From an archaeon (GTDB lineage: Archaea; Halobacteriota; Syntropharchaeia; Alkanophagales; Methanospirareceae), in the NCBI GenBank assembly GCA_030019325.1, contig JASEFB010000005.1, positions 1 through 31,773 on the forward strand: a stretch of 31,773 nucleotides of DNA, written 5' to 3'. The translations under genes and the position numbers were made by a program. Positions 1 to 7,267 of this stretch are shown here, in pieces (position 1 is the first letter of the stretch; each line of letters starts with the position of its first letter). The notes beneath the pieces are model-generated. The model was not told the origin of the DNA. It worked only from the letters and a program-made list of their open reading frames with translations, and made no database searches.

Positions 1-579
1 CGACAAAAACTCATAGACCAACGAGGGGATAAGAACAAGTCCGGTGATTCTCGTCGCAGATGCAAGCATACCCATCACTCCCGCAGGGAGCCAGTTTCCT
101 TTCATTGCATAAAAGAAACAGCCAATCGTCAAGAACAGAAACAAACTTTCAGTATAGCCGGCGATTAAGAAGTACGAGGTGGGGAATATAGAGAGATAGA
201 AAACGCTTTTCAGTGCGGTGCTGTGAGAATAATCAATTTTTGCAAGTTTATAAAGGTATACGCCGGCGAAGAGTGATGCGATATTCGATATTAAGAGTGC
301 AGAGACTTCGTAATGCCCAATAACGGATGCTAAGAGTCTTATCAAGAAGGGATAGAGCGGTAGAAAAACGATAAAATATCGCCCTTCTCCAACATCGGTG
401 TAACCGTTCTCTGCTATATATACGTAGTTAGAGACATCCCATCGGTTCCAGAGCGAAATAATATCGCACGGTTGATTTTTTAAAACCGCCCAGGATAGAG
501 GGGCTAAGGTGAAGGAAAAGAACTTTATCGCAAGTATAATAGCGATAATCTCTATTATTACTCTCTTCTCTATGTCCAT
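1..579 (-). CDS. PIG-V/Gpi18-like GT-C mannosyltransferase, N-terminal part (cut by window edge)
   Basis: The first 193 codons are present; the C-terminus lies beyond position 1. The start is ATG at 577-579. The N-terminus is a hydrophobic helix (about residues 5-27), followed by a luminal/extracellular loop with RWDVSNYVYIAENGY and then FLPLYPFLIRL, with more membrane helices after it. The WD...Y and F(F/L)PLYP motifs are typical of the PIG-V/Gpi18 family of polytopic GT-C glycosyltransferases, which use polyprenyl-phosphate mannose as donor on the outer face of the membrane. In archaea such proteins are thought to act in surface glycan or glycolipid assembly; the acceptor cannot be told here. 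The gene is transcribed away from the rest of the window, divergently from the small gene at 723. Another multi-spanning GT-C family remains possible because the C-terminal half is missing. Confidence 0.72.
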   Translation of the reverse strand, partial: MDIEKRVIIEIIAIILAIKFFSFTLAPLSWAVLKNQPCDIISLWNRWDVSNYVYIAENGYTDVGEGRYFIVFLPLYPFLIRLLASVIGHYEVSALLISNIASLFAGVYLYKLAKIDYSHSTALKSVFYLSIFPTSYFLIAGYTESLFLFLTIGCFFYAMKGNWLPAGVMGMLASATRITGLVLIPSLVYEFLS

Positions 580-655
580 CTATCTTTCACATATATTCTA
601 TCCAACCTTGTGAATATATTTTCGCCGCCGCTTGACTTGCTGCCCAGCCGCAGTG

Positions 656-669
656 AAAAATTTATATAA
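656..669 (+). promoter_or_regulatory. TATA-box promoter for the small gene at 723
   Basis: An AAAAATTTATATAAG-type archaeal TATA box lies about 25 bases upstream of the expected transcript start near 690. That leaves a leader of about 30 bases carrying the GAGGTG Shine-Dalgarno at 708-713. Confidence 0.5.
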
Positions 670-722
670 GAGATAAAATCGAAAGGCTTTAATGCATATG
701 TATAACAGAGGTGTCGATGACT

Positions 723-890
723 ATGGCAAGTACGGTAACGAATATCCACGAGCCCGTGAAAATGAAAAAAGGAAAATGGAAGAAGGTTAAACTGAAAGAG
801 ATATTGAGGAATCCGAAATTCGTGGGTAAGACCGTTCGGTTAGGGGATAATATCTTTGAAGTGAAAGGAGTGATAACTGATAAAGAATAA
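723..890 (+). CDS. Small basic protein, 55 aa, unknown
   Basis: A short reading frame begins MASTVTNIHEPVKMKKGKWK and ends TDKE at a TAA. ATG 723 is chosen because AGAGGTG (707-713) sits nine bases upstream; ATG 717 and GTG 711 are in-frame alternatives. The protein is lysine-rich in the middle, followed by a short hydrophobic/polar alternation (KTVRLGDNIFEVKGVI) that could form a small beta hairpin. There is no signal peptide or membrane helix. A TATA box lies directly upstream, so it is probably its own transcript between the divergent mannosyltransferase and the convergent fumarase gene. I do not recognise the family. Confidence 0.5.
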   Translation: MASTVTNIHEPVKMKKGKWKKVKLKEILRNPKFVGKTVRLGDNIFEVKGVITDKE

Positions 891-957
891 AAGAGATCAA
901 AGAAAAGGAGGCTTTGCATTAGAGAAAGTGATTCAGGTAAGGATCGTCATCTATCTC

Positions 958-1833
958 TCACAGATACTCCACCCGTCCATCTGAATATATTTTTGCCGCT
1001 GATTTACGAGCAGCCCAGCACTGGAAAGTTACTGCAACGGGCAAACTTGTTATGTGCGTAGCTGCGGTTTCTATATGCACATCAAGCGCGGTGACCTTTC
1101 CTCCCAAACCCATGGGACCAATACCTGTGTTGTTCACCGCTTCGACGAGTTCTTCTTCAAATCGAGCGATCCGCGCTACCTTATTCCGCACACCAACCGG
1201 TCTAAGCAATGCCACCTTTGCGAGCTTCATCGCCATATCCGCTGAGCCACCGACACCGATCCCGATGATGGTAGGTGGGCACGGTCTCCCGGCAGCATTG
1301 AGCACCGCTTCAAGCACAAACTTCTTTATCTCTTTCGTTGCTTCCTCCCCGGACTGAGGAGCAAGCATCGTAAATGTACTCACGTTCTCCGAACCACCGC
1401 CTTTTGGAAATGCCATTATCTCAAGTCCATCGATATCAGCGATCGTATAATCTATATACGGCATCTTGTTACCTACGTTCGCTCCTCCACCCTCTCTCGT
1501 TATCGCATCCACCACATTCGGGCGCAAAGGAATTGCCTCCGTCGCTTCCTTCACACCCGCTCTTATGCCGCTCTCAATATCACTGAGATTTACCGTGCCC
1601 GTGCCGAGCTTCACAAAAAAAAGCGGGAGACCCGTGTCCTGACATAACGGTCTCCGCAGCTCCTCTGCGAGCCTGACATTCTCGAGCATCGCCTCCAACT
1701 GCACCCGTGCTATTTCATTCTCTTCACCCTCGTATGCACGAACCAATGCCGCTTTCACGTCGCTCGGGAGCGTTGTCTCCGCTCGCCTCAACAGGGTTAT
1801 CGTTACTTCCTTTATCAATTCTTTCGTGATCAT
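958..1833 (-). CDS. fumA: Class I fumarate hydratase, alpha subunit (FumA/TtdA N-terminal type), 291 aa
   Basis: This is the catalytic alpha subunit of a two-subunit, [4Fe-4S]-dependent class I hydro-lyase that interconverts fumarate and malate in the cytoplasm. The signature PLCQDTGLPLFFV is near residue 63 (its Cys is an iron-sulfur ligand). It is followed by REGGGANVGNKMP, PKGGGSENVS and GIGVGGSADMAMKLAK, the last containing the glycine-rich stretch typical of the family. The length of 291 fits a separate alpha subunit. The closely related tartrate dehydratase alpha subunit (TtdA) cannot be excluded by motif reading. The beta subunit, which often sits next to alpha, is not beside it: the gene downstream on this strand is the unrelated mannosyltransferase. 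The start is ATG 1833, with a TATA box about 45 bases upstream and no clear Shine-Dalgarno. Confidence 0.92.
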   Translation of the reverse strand: MITKELIKEVTITLLRRAETTLPSDVKAALVRAYEGEENEIARVQLEAMLENVRLAEELRRPLCQDTGLPLFFVKLGTGTVNLSDIESGIRAGVKEATEAIPLRPNVVDAITREGGGANVGNKMPYIDYTIADIDGLEIMAFPKGGGSENVSTFTMLAPQSGEEATKEIKKFVLEAVLNAAGRPCPPTIIGIGVGGSADMAMKLAKVALLRPVGVRNKVARIARFEEELVEAVNNTGIGPMGLGGKVTALDVHIETAATHITSLPVAVTFQCWAARKSAAKIYSDGRVEYL

Positions 1834-1873
1834 ACGCTGAAGAATATCTGAATAAAAGAGGGGAGATAAGAAG

Positions 1874-1884
1874 TTTATAAAAAG
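1874..1884 (-). promoter_or_regulatory. TATA box for the fumarase alpha gene
   Basis: On the minus strand this reads CTTTTTATAAAC, 41-51 bases before the ATG at 1833. That is consistent with a short leader. Confidence 0.45.
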
Positions 1885-1950
1885 AATTGGTTATCTAATA
1901 TAGGAATTCTTTATATTGCTGCTATCAATGGAAGAGGCGCGGACTCATGT

Positions 1951-3687
1951 TTAGGGACTCATAAGCCACCCGTGTGTGAGCATAACGATCAAATATAACG
2001 CGAAGAAGAGCAGCACCAGCAGCACCGCAGTTCCTATGCTTACACTTACCACCGGTTCTTCTACCGCTTGACTCTCTGCCTCCTCCAACGTACCGAATCT
2101 GACGAAATAACCCGCAATTCTCAACACCGCTCTCTCCACCGCAAGCGCGAAACTCACCAATGGTTTCTCGCAGAACCATATAAATCTTCTACCCGCCTTT
2201 CTATACAGATAATCTACGTCATACGTTATCTTATCATGAGGCGCGAAGAAACCGAGCATGAAGAACAGAAAAACGGTCATGAGCAGCAACTCAATAACTC
2301 CAAATGTATGTCCGGCTTCGTACGCGTGGTAATGTAACGCTGCCTCCTGGTACGGTAGGAGTGCGTAAAGCAATTTCGGGTATACCCCGATAGCGACACA
2401 AAGAAAAGCGGTAGCACACATCGGAACGAGCATGGGTAATGGTGCTTCCTTCGCTTCTATCTCTTCATTCTTACTGAAAAAGGCGAAGTACGTGAGCTTT
2501 AAAAAGGATATAAGCGTGCCTACTGAGCCCAGTGTCAAAGCGATAGTAAGGAGAGTCAGTCCTTCCACTTGCGCGGTGTGAATCACCATCCCTTTGCTCA
2601 CATAGCCATTAAACCCCACAACACCAGAGATAGAAAGAGCTGCAATCACGCATGTTATCATCGTCACCGGCATCTTCTTCGCCAGTCCTCCGAGTTCAGT
2701 GAGGTTGTTTTTGCCCGTTGCATAGATCACCGCTCCCATGCACATGAACAGCGTTGTCTTGAACAACAGGTTATTGAAAAGATGTGCAATTGCCCCGTTT
2801 ATCCCCATCTCGATTTCTAGTCCGGCTGCCATCCCCACACCTGCCACCATATAGCCCAACTGACTCACAATGTGATATGAGAGGAGCTTTCTCACATCGT
2901 TCTGTAATATTGCAAAGATAACCCCATAGAGGCACATCACGCCACCTATATAGGCTACCGCTTCTACACCAGAAAACGTCCTCGCAAGCACGTATATGCC
3001 CGTCTTCGTCGTGAATATGGACAAGAAAATGGTGCCTGCTATCGTTGCTTTTGGATATGAATCGGGCAGCCAGGTATGGAGTGGTATGAATGCGGCATTG
3101 ACCCCTATCCCCAGGAGCAATAAAAAGTATCCCACGCCGGGTCCCACAGGACCCAAGACGATAGCATTTGTATTCACGTAGTGAACGATTATCCCTGCAA
3201 GAAGAGCAGCACCGCCAAACAGGTGAAACAGAATATATCGCATCCCCGCATCTCTCGCCCTCCTCGAACCCTCATACCATATCAATCCCAGAGAGGAGAA
3301 CGCCATTATCTCCCAGAAGATATACAACGTGAAGAAATCACCAGCAAATACCGCACCTAAGGCGCTTCCCATATATAACAACGCACAGACGTATTGCCCT
3401 GCCTCCTTTACCGTGCTAAGTGCGTATACTATCGCACCACCACCCGCCAGTGCAAATATATATCCCATTATCAAGCTCAGCCTATCGACCTGCAAGAGTA
3501 TCAATTCGACTCCAGGCAGAATAGGCAATTTCCAGCCTGTTTGGGGTTTGAGTATCACAACACTCACTATGCCAAGAACTGCCAGGGCAACAAGAAAAAT
3601 ATTCCGCACTCGACCCTTTCCAAGCGCGGGGATTAATGCAGCTCCAAAAAAGAAGATGAGAAAGGGGGGTATAGTATACTCAATCAT
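1951..3687 (-). CDS. Mrp/complex-I antiporter-like subunit (MrpD type), 578 aa with C-terminal single-TM tail
   Basis: A polytopic membrane protein of the proton_antipo_M superfamily (ND2/ND4/ND5, MrpA/MrpD), about 14 core helices. Landmarks are FFTLYIFWEIMAFSSLGL (Glu126, the TM5 channel glutamate), FIPLHTWLPDSYPKAT, TTKTGIYVLAR (Lys228, the TM8 lysine) and GFNGYVSKGM (TM12 lysine). The TM7 lysine of canonical subunits is Asn197 here, as in its paralogue at 7268. After the core, residues from about 480 form a charged linker and a last helix ending THGWLMSP. This tail is shared with the proteins at 7268 and 21431 and with small separate proteins. The gene overlaps the upstream 64-residue gene by 8 bases, so the two are translationally coupled. 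It probably translocates H+ or Na+ as part of a larger complex; the partner is unknown. Confidence 0.85.
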   Translation of the reverse strand: MIEYTIPPFLIFFFGAALIPALGKGRVRNIFLVALAVLGIVSVVILKPQTGWKLPILPGVELILLQVDRLSLIMGYIFALAGGGAIVYALSTVKEAGQYVCALLYMGSALGAVFAGDFFTLYIFWEIMAFSSLGLIWYEGSRRARDAGMRYILFHLFGGAALLAGIIVHYVNTNAIVLGPVGPGVGYFLLLLGIGVNAAFIPLHTWLPDSYPKATIAGTIFLSIFTTKTGIYVLARTFSGVEAVAYIGGVMCLYGVIFAILQNDVRKLLSYHIVSQLGYMVAGVGMAAGLEIEMGINGAIAHLFNNLLFKTTLFMCMGAVIYATGKNNLTELGGLAKKMPVTMITCVIAALSISGVVGFNGYVSKGMVIHTAQVEGLTLLTIALTLGSVGTLISFLKLTYFAFFSKNEEIEAKEAPLPMLVPMCATAFLCVAIGVYPKLLYALLPYQEAALHYHAYEAGHTFGVIELLLMTVFLFFMLGFFAPHDKITYDVDYLYRKAGRRFIWFCEKPLVSFALAVERAVLRIAGYFVRFGTLEEAESQAVEEPVVSVSIGTAVLLVLLFFALYLIVMLTHGWLMSP

Positions 3688-3874
3688 CCTGCTTCCCTTC
3701 CTTTTGTATCATGGTTAATATCTTCGCAAGGAGCATGAAAAGTCCAACGCCTACCGCTCCGTAGAGGACGCCGGTAAGGTGCTCAGAGTGCAGTATAAAC
3801 ACGGATACCGCTGATACCACTAAAACCACACACACAATTAGTATGAGCAATACTCTCAGTACTTTTTTATCCAT
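3680..3874 (-). CDS. Small two-helix membrane protein, 64 aa, coupled to the antiporter-like gene
   Basis: Begins MDKKVLRVLLILIVCVVLVV and has two predicted helices (about residues 6-26 and 35-54) with a short polar turn (HSEHLTG) and a charged tail QKEGKQDD. GAVGVGLFMLLAKI resembles small Mrp/hydrogenase membrane subunits of the MnhB/DUF4040 kind, but it is too short for a firm call. It overlaps the 578-residue antiporter gene by 8 bases and shares its promoter, so it is likely an accessory subunit of the same complex. A purine-rich GGGAGAAAGAGAG lies just upstream of ATG 3874. Confidence 0.7.
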   Translation of the reverse strand: MDKKVLRVLLILIVCVVLVVSAVSVFILHSEHLTGVLYGAVGVGLFMLLAKILTMIQKEGKQDD

Positions 3875-3923
3875 CTCTCTTTCTCCCGCATACCCCCAGA
3901 TAGCATCGTTACAATTTTAATGC

Positions 3924-3939
3924 TATACTATATAAAAAT
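3924..3939 (-). promoter_or_regulatory. TATA box for the 64 aa/578 aa operon
   Basis: The minus strand reads TTTTTATATAGTATAG about 50-65 bases before ATG 3874. It is one half of a divergent promoter region (3875-4180) with the plus-strand box at 4045-4061. Confidence 0.5.
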
Positions 3940-4044
3940 ATAACATTTCTTCTTTACCTTCCTATGAAGATATAGGTCATTACAACCGAAGCCTGAGTGG
4001 GTAAGAAGATTCTCCTTTTTGGAATGCGGTTTGGGAAATCGAAA

Positions 4045-4061
4045 CCGAAACACATTTATAA
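4045..4061 (+). promoter_or_regulatory. BRE/TATA promoter for the 507 aa-512 aa antiporter operon
   Basis: CCGAAACACATTTATAA has a purine-rich B-recognition element followed by a TATA box. A transcript start near 4085 would give a leader of about 95 bases before TTG 4181. Confidence 0.5.
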
Positions 4062-4180
4062 GACTTTCACATACAAGAGTGTTGGGGCACCAGTGACACC
4101 TGTAATAAAATGAGTAGAGATGAAGAAGGCGAGGATAAAAAGGAAGAGAAAGAAAGGAAGAAGGATAGAAGGTGGTAAGA

Positions 4181-5704
4181 TTGATTTTGGTTGAACATTT
4201 TCCCGTGCTTGTTGTTGCTGTATCGTTGATCTCCGCGTTTACTATTGTGGTTGCTGGCTGGGTAAATAAGAAATCGTGCTGGGTCATCTCCACCGCAACT
4301 ATTCTCCTTCAACTCATCATGGCTTTTTTTATCTTGAATCACGTCCTGACGAAGGACACTATACATTACCGGCTGGGGGGATGGACGCCACCGTGGGGAA
4401 TTGAGTATGTTATAGATGCGTTAAATGCCTACGTATTGATTGTCGTTCTGTTTCTGAGCTTGATATGCGTGATATATTCAAAGAGGAGCATAGAGCACGA
4501 GCTACCTCATAAAATCGTTCCTTTTTATGCCGTGTATCAACTCCTCATCACGGGACTGTGTGGTATAACGGTGACCGGGGATATATTCAATATGTACGTA
4601 TTCGTGGAAATAACCTCTTTAGCGGCGTACGCATTAATCGCTTCTGCGAGTGGAAGAGCACTGAAAGCAAGTTTTGTTTATCTCGTGCTGGGCTCGATCG
4701 GTGCTTGTTTCTTCCTGCTCGGTATCGGTTTCCTGTATGCGGTAACCGGCTCGCTTAACATGACAGACCTTTCACTATTGCTACCACCGCTGTACGGGAA
4801 TAGAGTAGTGCAAGCGGCATTTGTGTTCTTTGCCGTCGGCTTAAGTATAAAGATAGCCCTTTTTCCACTCCATGTTTGGCAGCCTGACGCATATACCTAT
4901 GCGCCATCCGCAGTGACTGCGATAATTGCCGCGACGATGTCCAAAGTCTCTGCTTATGCTCTGATTCGGGTTATTTACTCGGTGTTCACGCTCGATTTCA
5001 TCAATAATTACAGGTATGTGGATATCGCAATTTGCTGGATAGCAGCGATTGGAATCATAGCGGGATCAGTGCTCGCGATCGTGCAGCATAATTTAAAGCG
5101 GATGCTCGCCTATTCCAGCGTTTCGCAGATAGGATATATCGTACTGGGAATAGGTCTTTCTCCAATCACCGCATGGGGACTCCTCGGCGCTATTGTCCAC
5201 ATCTCCAATCATGCGATAATGAAGGGATGCTTGTTTTTGGCTGCAGGTTCGTTTATTTACAAGTATGATTTGTGGGACATCCGGGATTTTGAAGGGTTGG
5301 GGAAGAAGATGCCGTATGCAAGTGCTGCTTTTACCATAGCTGCGATCTCAATGATTGGGGTGCCTCCGAGCACAGGGTTTGCAACAAAACTGTTCTTGAT
5401 CTTAGCGTCTTTGCAATCTGCAGAAGTTTTTTCGGGTTCCGCTTACGTATTCGTGGGAGTGCTCCTGCTCAGCAGTCTTCTTAACCTCGTTTATTTCTGG
5501 CGGGTAATCGAGCGCATGTATTTTGTAAAGAAGGAAGAGCTGAATGGCGGAGAGCGCGAAGGGGATGCGCCACTGAGCATGCTTGTCCCAATGTTACTTC
5601 TCGCAGCTCTGTGTATTGTTATCGGCATTCTATGGCTTACGAGGCTGCCTTTACCTTTTATTGGGGATGCATTGTTCGAATTGGGAGTGGAGGTGTTGCC
5701 GTAA
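4181..5704 (+). CDS. MrpD-type antiporter-like subunit, about 507 aa
   Basis: Proton_antipo_M family membrane protein of about 14 helices. Numbering from TTG 4181, the channel residues are complete: Glu143 in MYVFVEITSL (TM5), Lys224 in LSIKIALFPLHVW (TM7), Lys255 in ATMSKVSAYALIR (TM8) and the TM12 lysine in GFATKLFLI. I prefer TTG 4181 as start because the paralogue at 23527-25032 begins at the matching residue (MLIVEHFPVL versus MILVEHFPVL) and GGTGG lies five bases upstream. GTG 4172 would add three residues. The stop overlaps the next start as TAATG, so the next subunit is coupled. The closest relative in the window is the 501-residue protein of the second cluster, which differs at residue 255. 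Likely role: H+ or Na+ translocation within a multi-subunit membrane complex. Confidence 0.88.
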   Translation: MILVEHFPVLVVAVSLISAFTIVVAGWVNKKSCWVISTATILLQLIMAFFILNHVLTKDTIHYRLGGWTPPWGIEYVIDALNAYVLIVVLFLSLICVIYSKRSIEHELPHKIVPFYAVYQLLITGLCGITVTGDIFNMYVFVEITSLAAYALIASASGRALKASFVYLVLGSIGACFFLLGIGFLYAVTGSLNMTDLSLLLPPLYGNRVVQAAFVFFAVGLSIKIALFPLHVWQPDAYTYAPSAVTAIIAATMSKVSAYALIRVIYSVFTLDFINNYRYVDIAICWIAAIGIIAGSVLAIVQHNLKRMLAYSSVSQIGYIVLGIGLSPITAWGLLGAIVHISNHAIMKGCLFLAAGSFIYKYDLWDIRDFEGLGKKMPYASAAFTIAAISMIGVPPSTGFATKLFLILASLQSAEVFSGSAYVFVGVLLLSSLLNLVYFWRVIERMYFVKKEELNGGEREGDAPLSMLVPMLLLAALCIVIGILWLTRLPLPFIGDALFELGVEVLP

Positions 5705-7242
5705 TGGTGGAACTGATGACGCCGCTGTTTGTTATCTTATGTCCCGCACTTGCCGCTCCTATGATACTTCTGTTTGGCAAACGGCCAAATATAAGAGAGG
5801 GATGGACGATAGCAGCAGGAATAGCGATGTTCTCGCTTGTCCTCTCCATGGTGCCCGTGATTTTAAAAGGAGAAGTTATCAGATACACGTTTTTCCAGAC
5901 CTTATTCGCGAATGTGGCATTCGGATTTAAAGTCGATGCATTTGGCCTTATCTTCGCACTCACCTCCTCTTCCTTGTGGATATTAGTCTCCTTCTATTCC
6001 ATAGGCTATATGCGTGCACTGAAGGAGCATGCCCAGACGAGATACTTTTTCTCCTTCGCTGTCGCCATATTCGGTGCCATAGGCATCGCACTATCTGAAA
6101 ATCTGCTCACGATGTTCATATTTTATGAGATCTTAACCGTCTCAACATATCCGTTGGTTATTCACGACCAGACGCCAGAAGCGTTGAGCGCGGGTCGTAA
6201 ATATTTCGCGTATCTGCTCACCTCGGGCGTCTTCTTCCTCTTCGCCGTGATGATGACCTATTATCTTACAGGGACTACCGATTTCACGAATGGCGGCATA
6301 CCCGCGCTTGGTTCCGTACCTCGACTTACACTGGTAATATTATTCTTCTGTTTCTTGCTGGGGTTCTTGAAGGCTGCATGGATGCCTTTCCACTCATGGT
6401 TGCCAACAGCAATGGTCGCACCTACACCGGTAAGTGCGCTCTTGCATGCGGTAGCAGTGGTGAAGGCTGGCGTATTTGGCATCGTCAGGATTGTATGCTA
6501 TATCTATGGCGTGGATTTGATGGGCGCGGTATATGTAATAAACGAACATCTTACGCTCGGATTGGCACTTGCGTGCATAGCAGGCTTTACCATGATCGTT
6601 GCCAATCTGTTTGCCATCGCTCAAGATAACTTGAAGAGAAGACTTGCGTACTCCACCATTAACCAGCTATCTTATATCATCCTGGGTGCAGCGTTGTTAA
6701 CACCCGATGGAATAAGAGGTGCAATGATGCACATTCCGTTTCATGGGTTCATGAAGATAACGCTTTTTCTGTGTGCTGGTGCGATAATGGTCGTTACGGG
6801 AAAGAAGAACATAAGTGAGATGGCAGGCGTAGGAAAGATCATGCCGAGAACGATGCTCGCATTCACCATAACCGCATTTGGAATGACGGGTATTCCACCT
6901 GCGGTGGGTTTCATAAGTAAATGGTTTTTATGCCTGGGGTCCTACCGGGCGTACCAGACCATTTCACCTGTAATGATAACCTTCCTATTTGTCCTTTTGA
7001 TAGCTTCCCTGCTGGATGTCGTTTATTTCTTCCCTATTATACACACCGCGTTCTTCAAGGAACCAGAGGGAGCGGAGAAAGAGGTAGAGGTAAAAGAAGC
7101 ACCTTTGTCTATGCTCATTCCGTTAACTTTAACGGCTGTCTTTTCTGTTATATTCCTTCTCGATTTTATTCTCAGGCTGGACATAATCTCAATGTATGTC
7201 TATAGGCTTGTGGAGATAGCGGTTGGAAATGTGATGTCATAA
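5704..7242 (+). CDS. MrpA-N/NuoL-superfamily antiporter-like subunit, 512 aa
   Basis: Second gene of the operon; its ATG overlaps the preceding stop (TAATG), with GGAGGTG at 5689-5695, eight bases upstream. A longer frame exists upstream but that region codes for the previous gene. About 14 membrane helices. Motifs: Glu142 in MFIFYEILTVSTYPL, Lys223 in LGFLKAAWMPFHSWLPTAM, then APTPVSALLHAVAVVKAGVF (Lys254) and GFISKWFLCLG. The PTPVSALLHA..VKAG pattern is typical of MrpA/NuoL/MbhH-like members rather than MrpD. It lacks the long C-terminal tail of the 578, 607 and 698 aa proteins. No redox subunit accompanies it. It ends 25 bases from the convergent 607-residue gene. Confidence 0.87.
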   Translation: MVELMTPLFVILCPALAAPMILLFGKRPNIREGWTIAAGIAMFSLVLSMVPVILKGEVIRYTFFQTLFANVAFGFKVDAFGLIFALTSSSLWILVSFYSIGYMRALKEHAQTRYFFSFAVAIFGAIGIALSENLLTMFIFYEILTVSTYPLVIHDQTPEALSAGRKYFAYLLTSGVFFLFAVMMTYYLTGTTDFTNGGIPALGSVPRLTLVILFFCFLLGFLKAAWMPFHSWLPTAMVAPTPVSALLHAVAVVKAGVFGIVRIVCYIYGVDLMGAVYVINEHLTLGLALACIAGFTMIVANLFAIAQDNLKRRLAYSTINQLSYIILGAALLTPDGIRGAMMHIPFHGFMKITLFLCAGAIMVVTGKKNISEMAGVGKIMPRTMLAFTITAFGMTGIPPAVGFISKWFLCLGSYRAYQTISPVMITFLFVLLIASLLDVVYFFPIIHTAFFKEPEGAEKEVEVKEAPLSMLIPLTLTAVFSVIFLLDFILRLDIISMYVYRLVEIAVGNVMS

Positions 7243-7267
7243 CGTTGATTAACTAAGGCTTTCACCG

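Noticed and set aside
1052..1357. Plus-strand frame opposite the fumarase gene
   Set aside because: It lies entirely within the fumarase gene on the other strand, low-complexity Ser/Pro/Thr composition, no ribosome site.
4110..4178. 22-residue charged frame in the leader of the 4181 gene
   Set aside because: Only Lys/Glu/Arg/Asp-rich, no ribosome site. It reflects the purine-rich leader, though a leader peptide cannot be fully excluded.
5611..5703. N-terminal extension of the 512 aa antiporter gene
   Set aside because: The region codes for the end of the preceding subunit; the TAATG junction and Shine-Dalgarno support ATG 5704.
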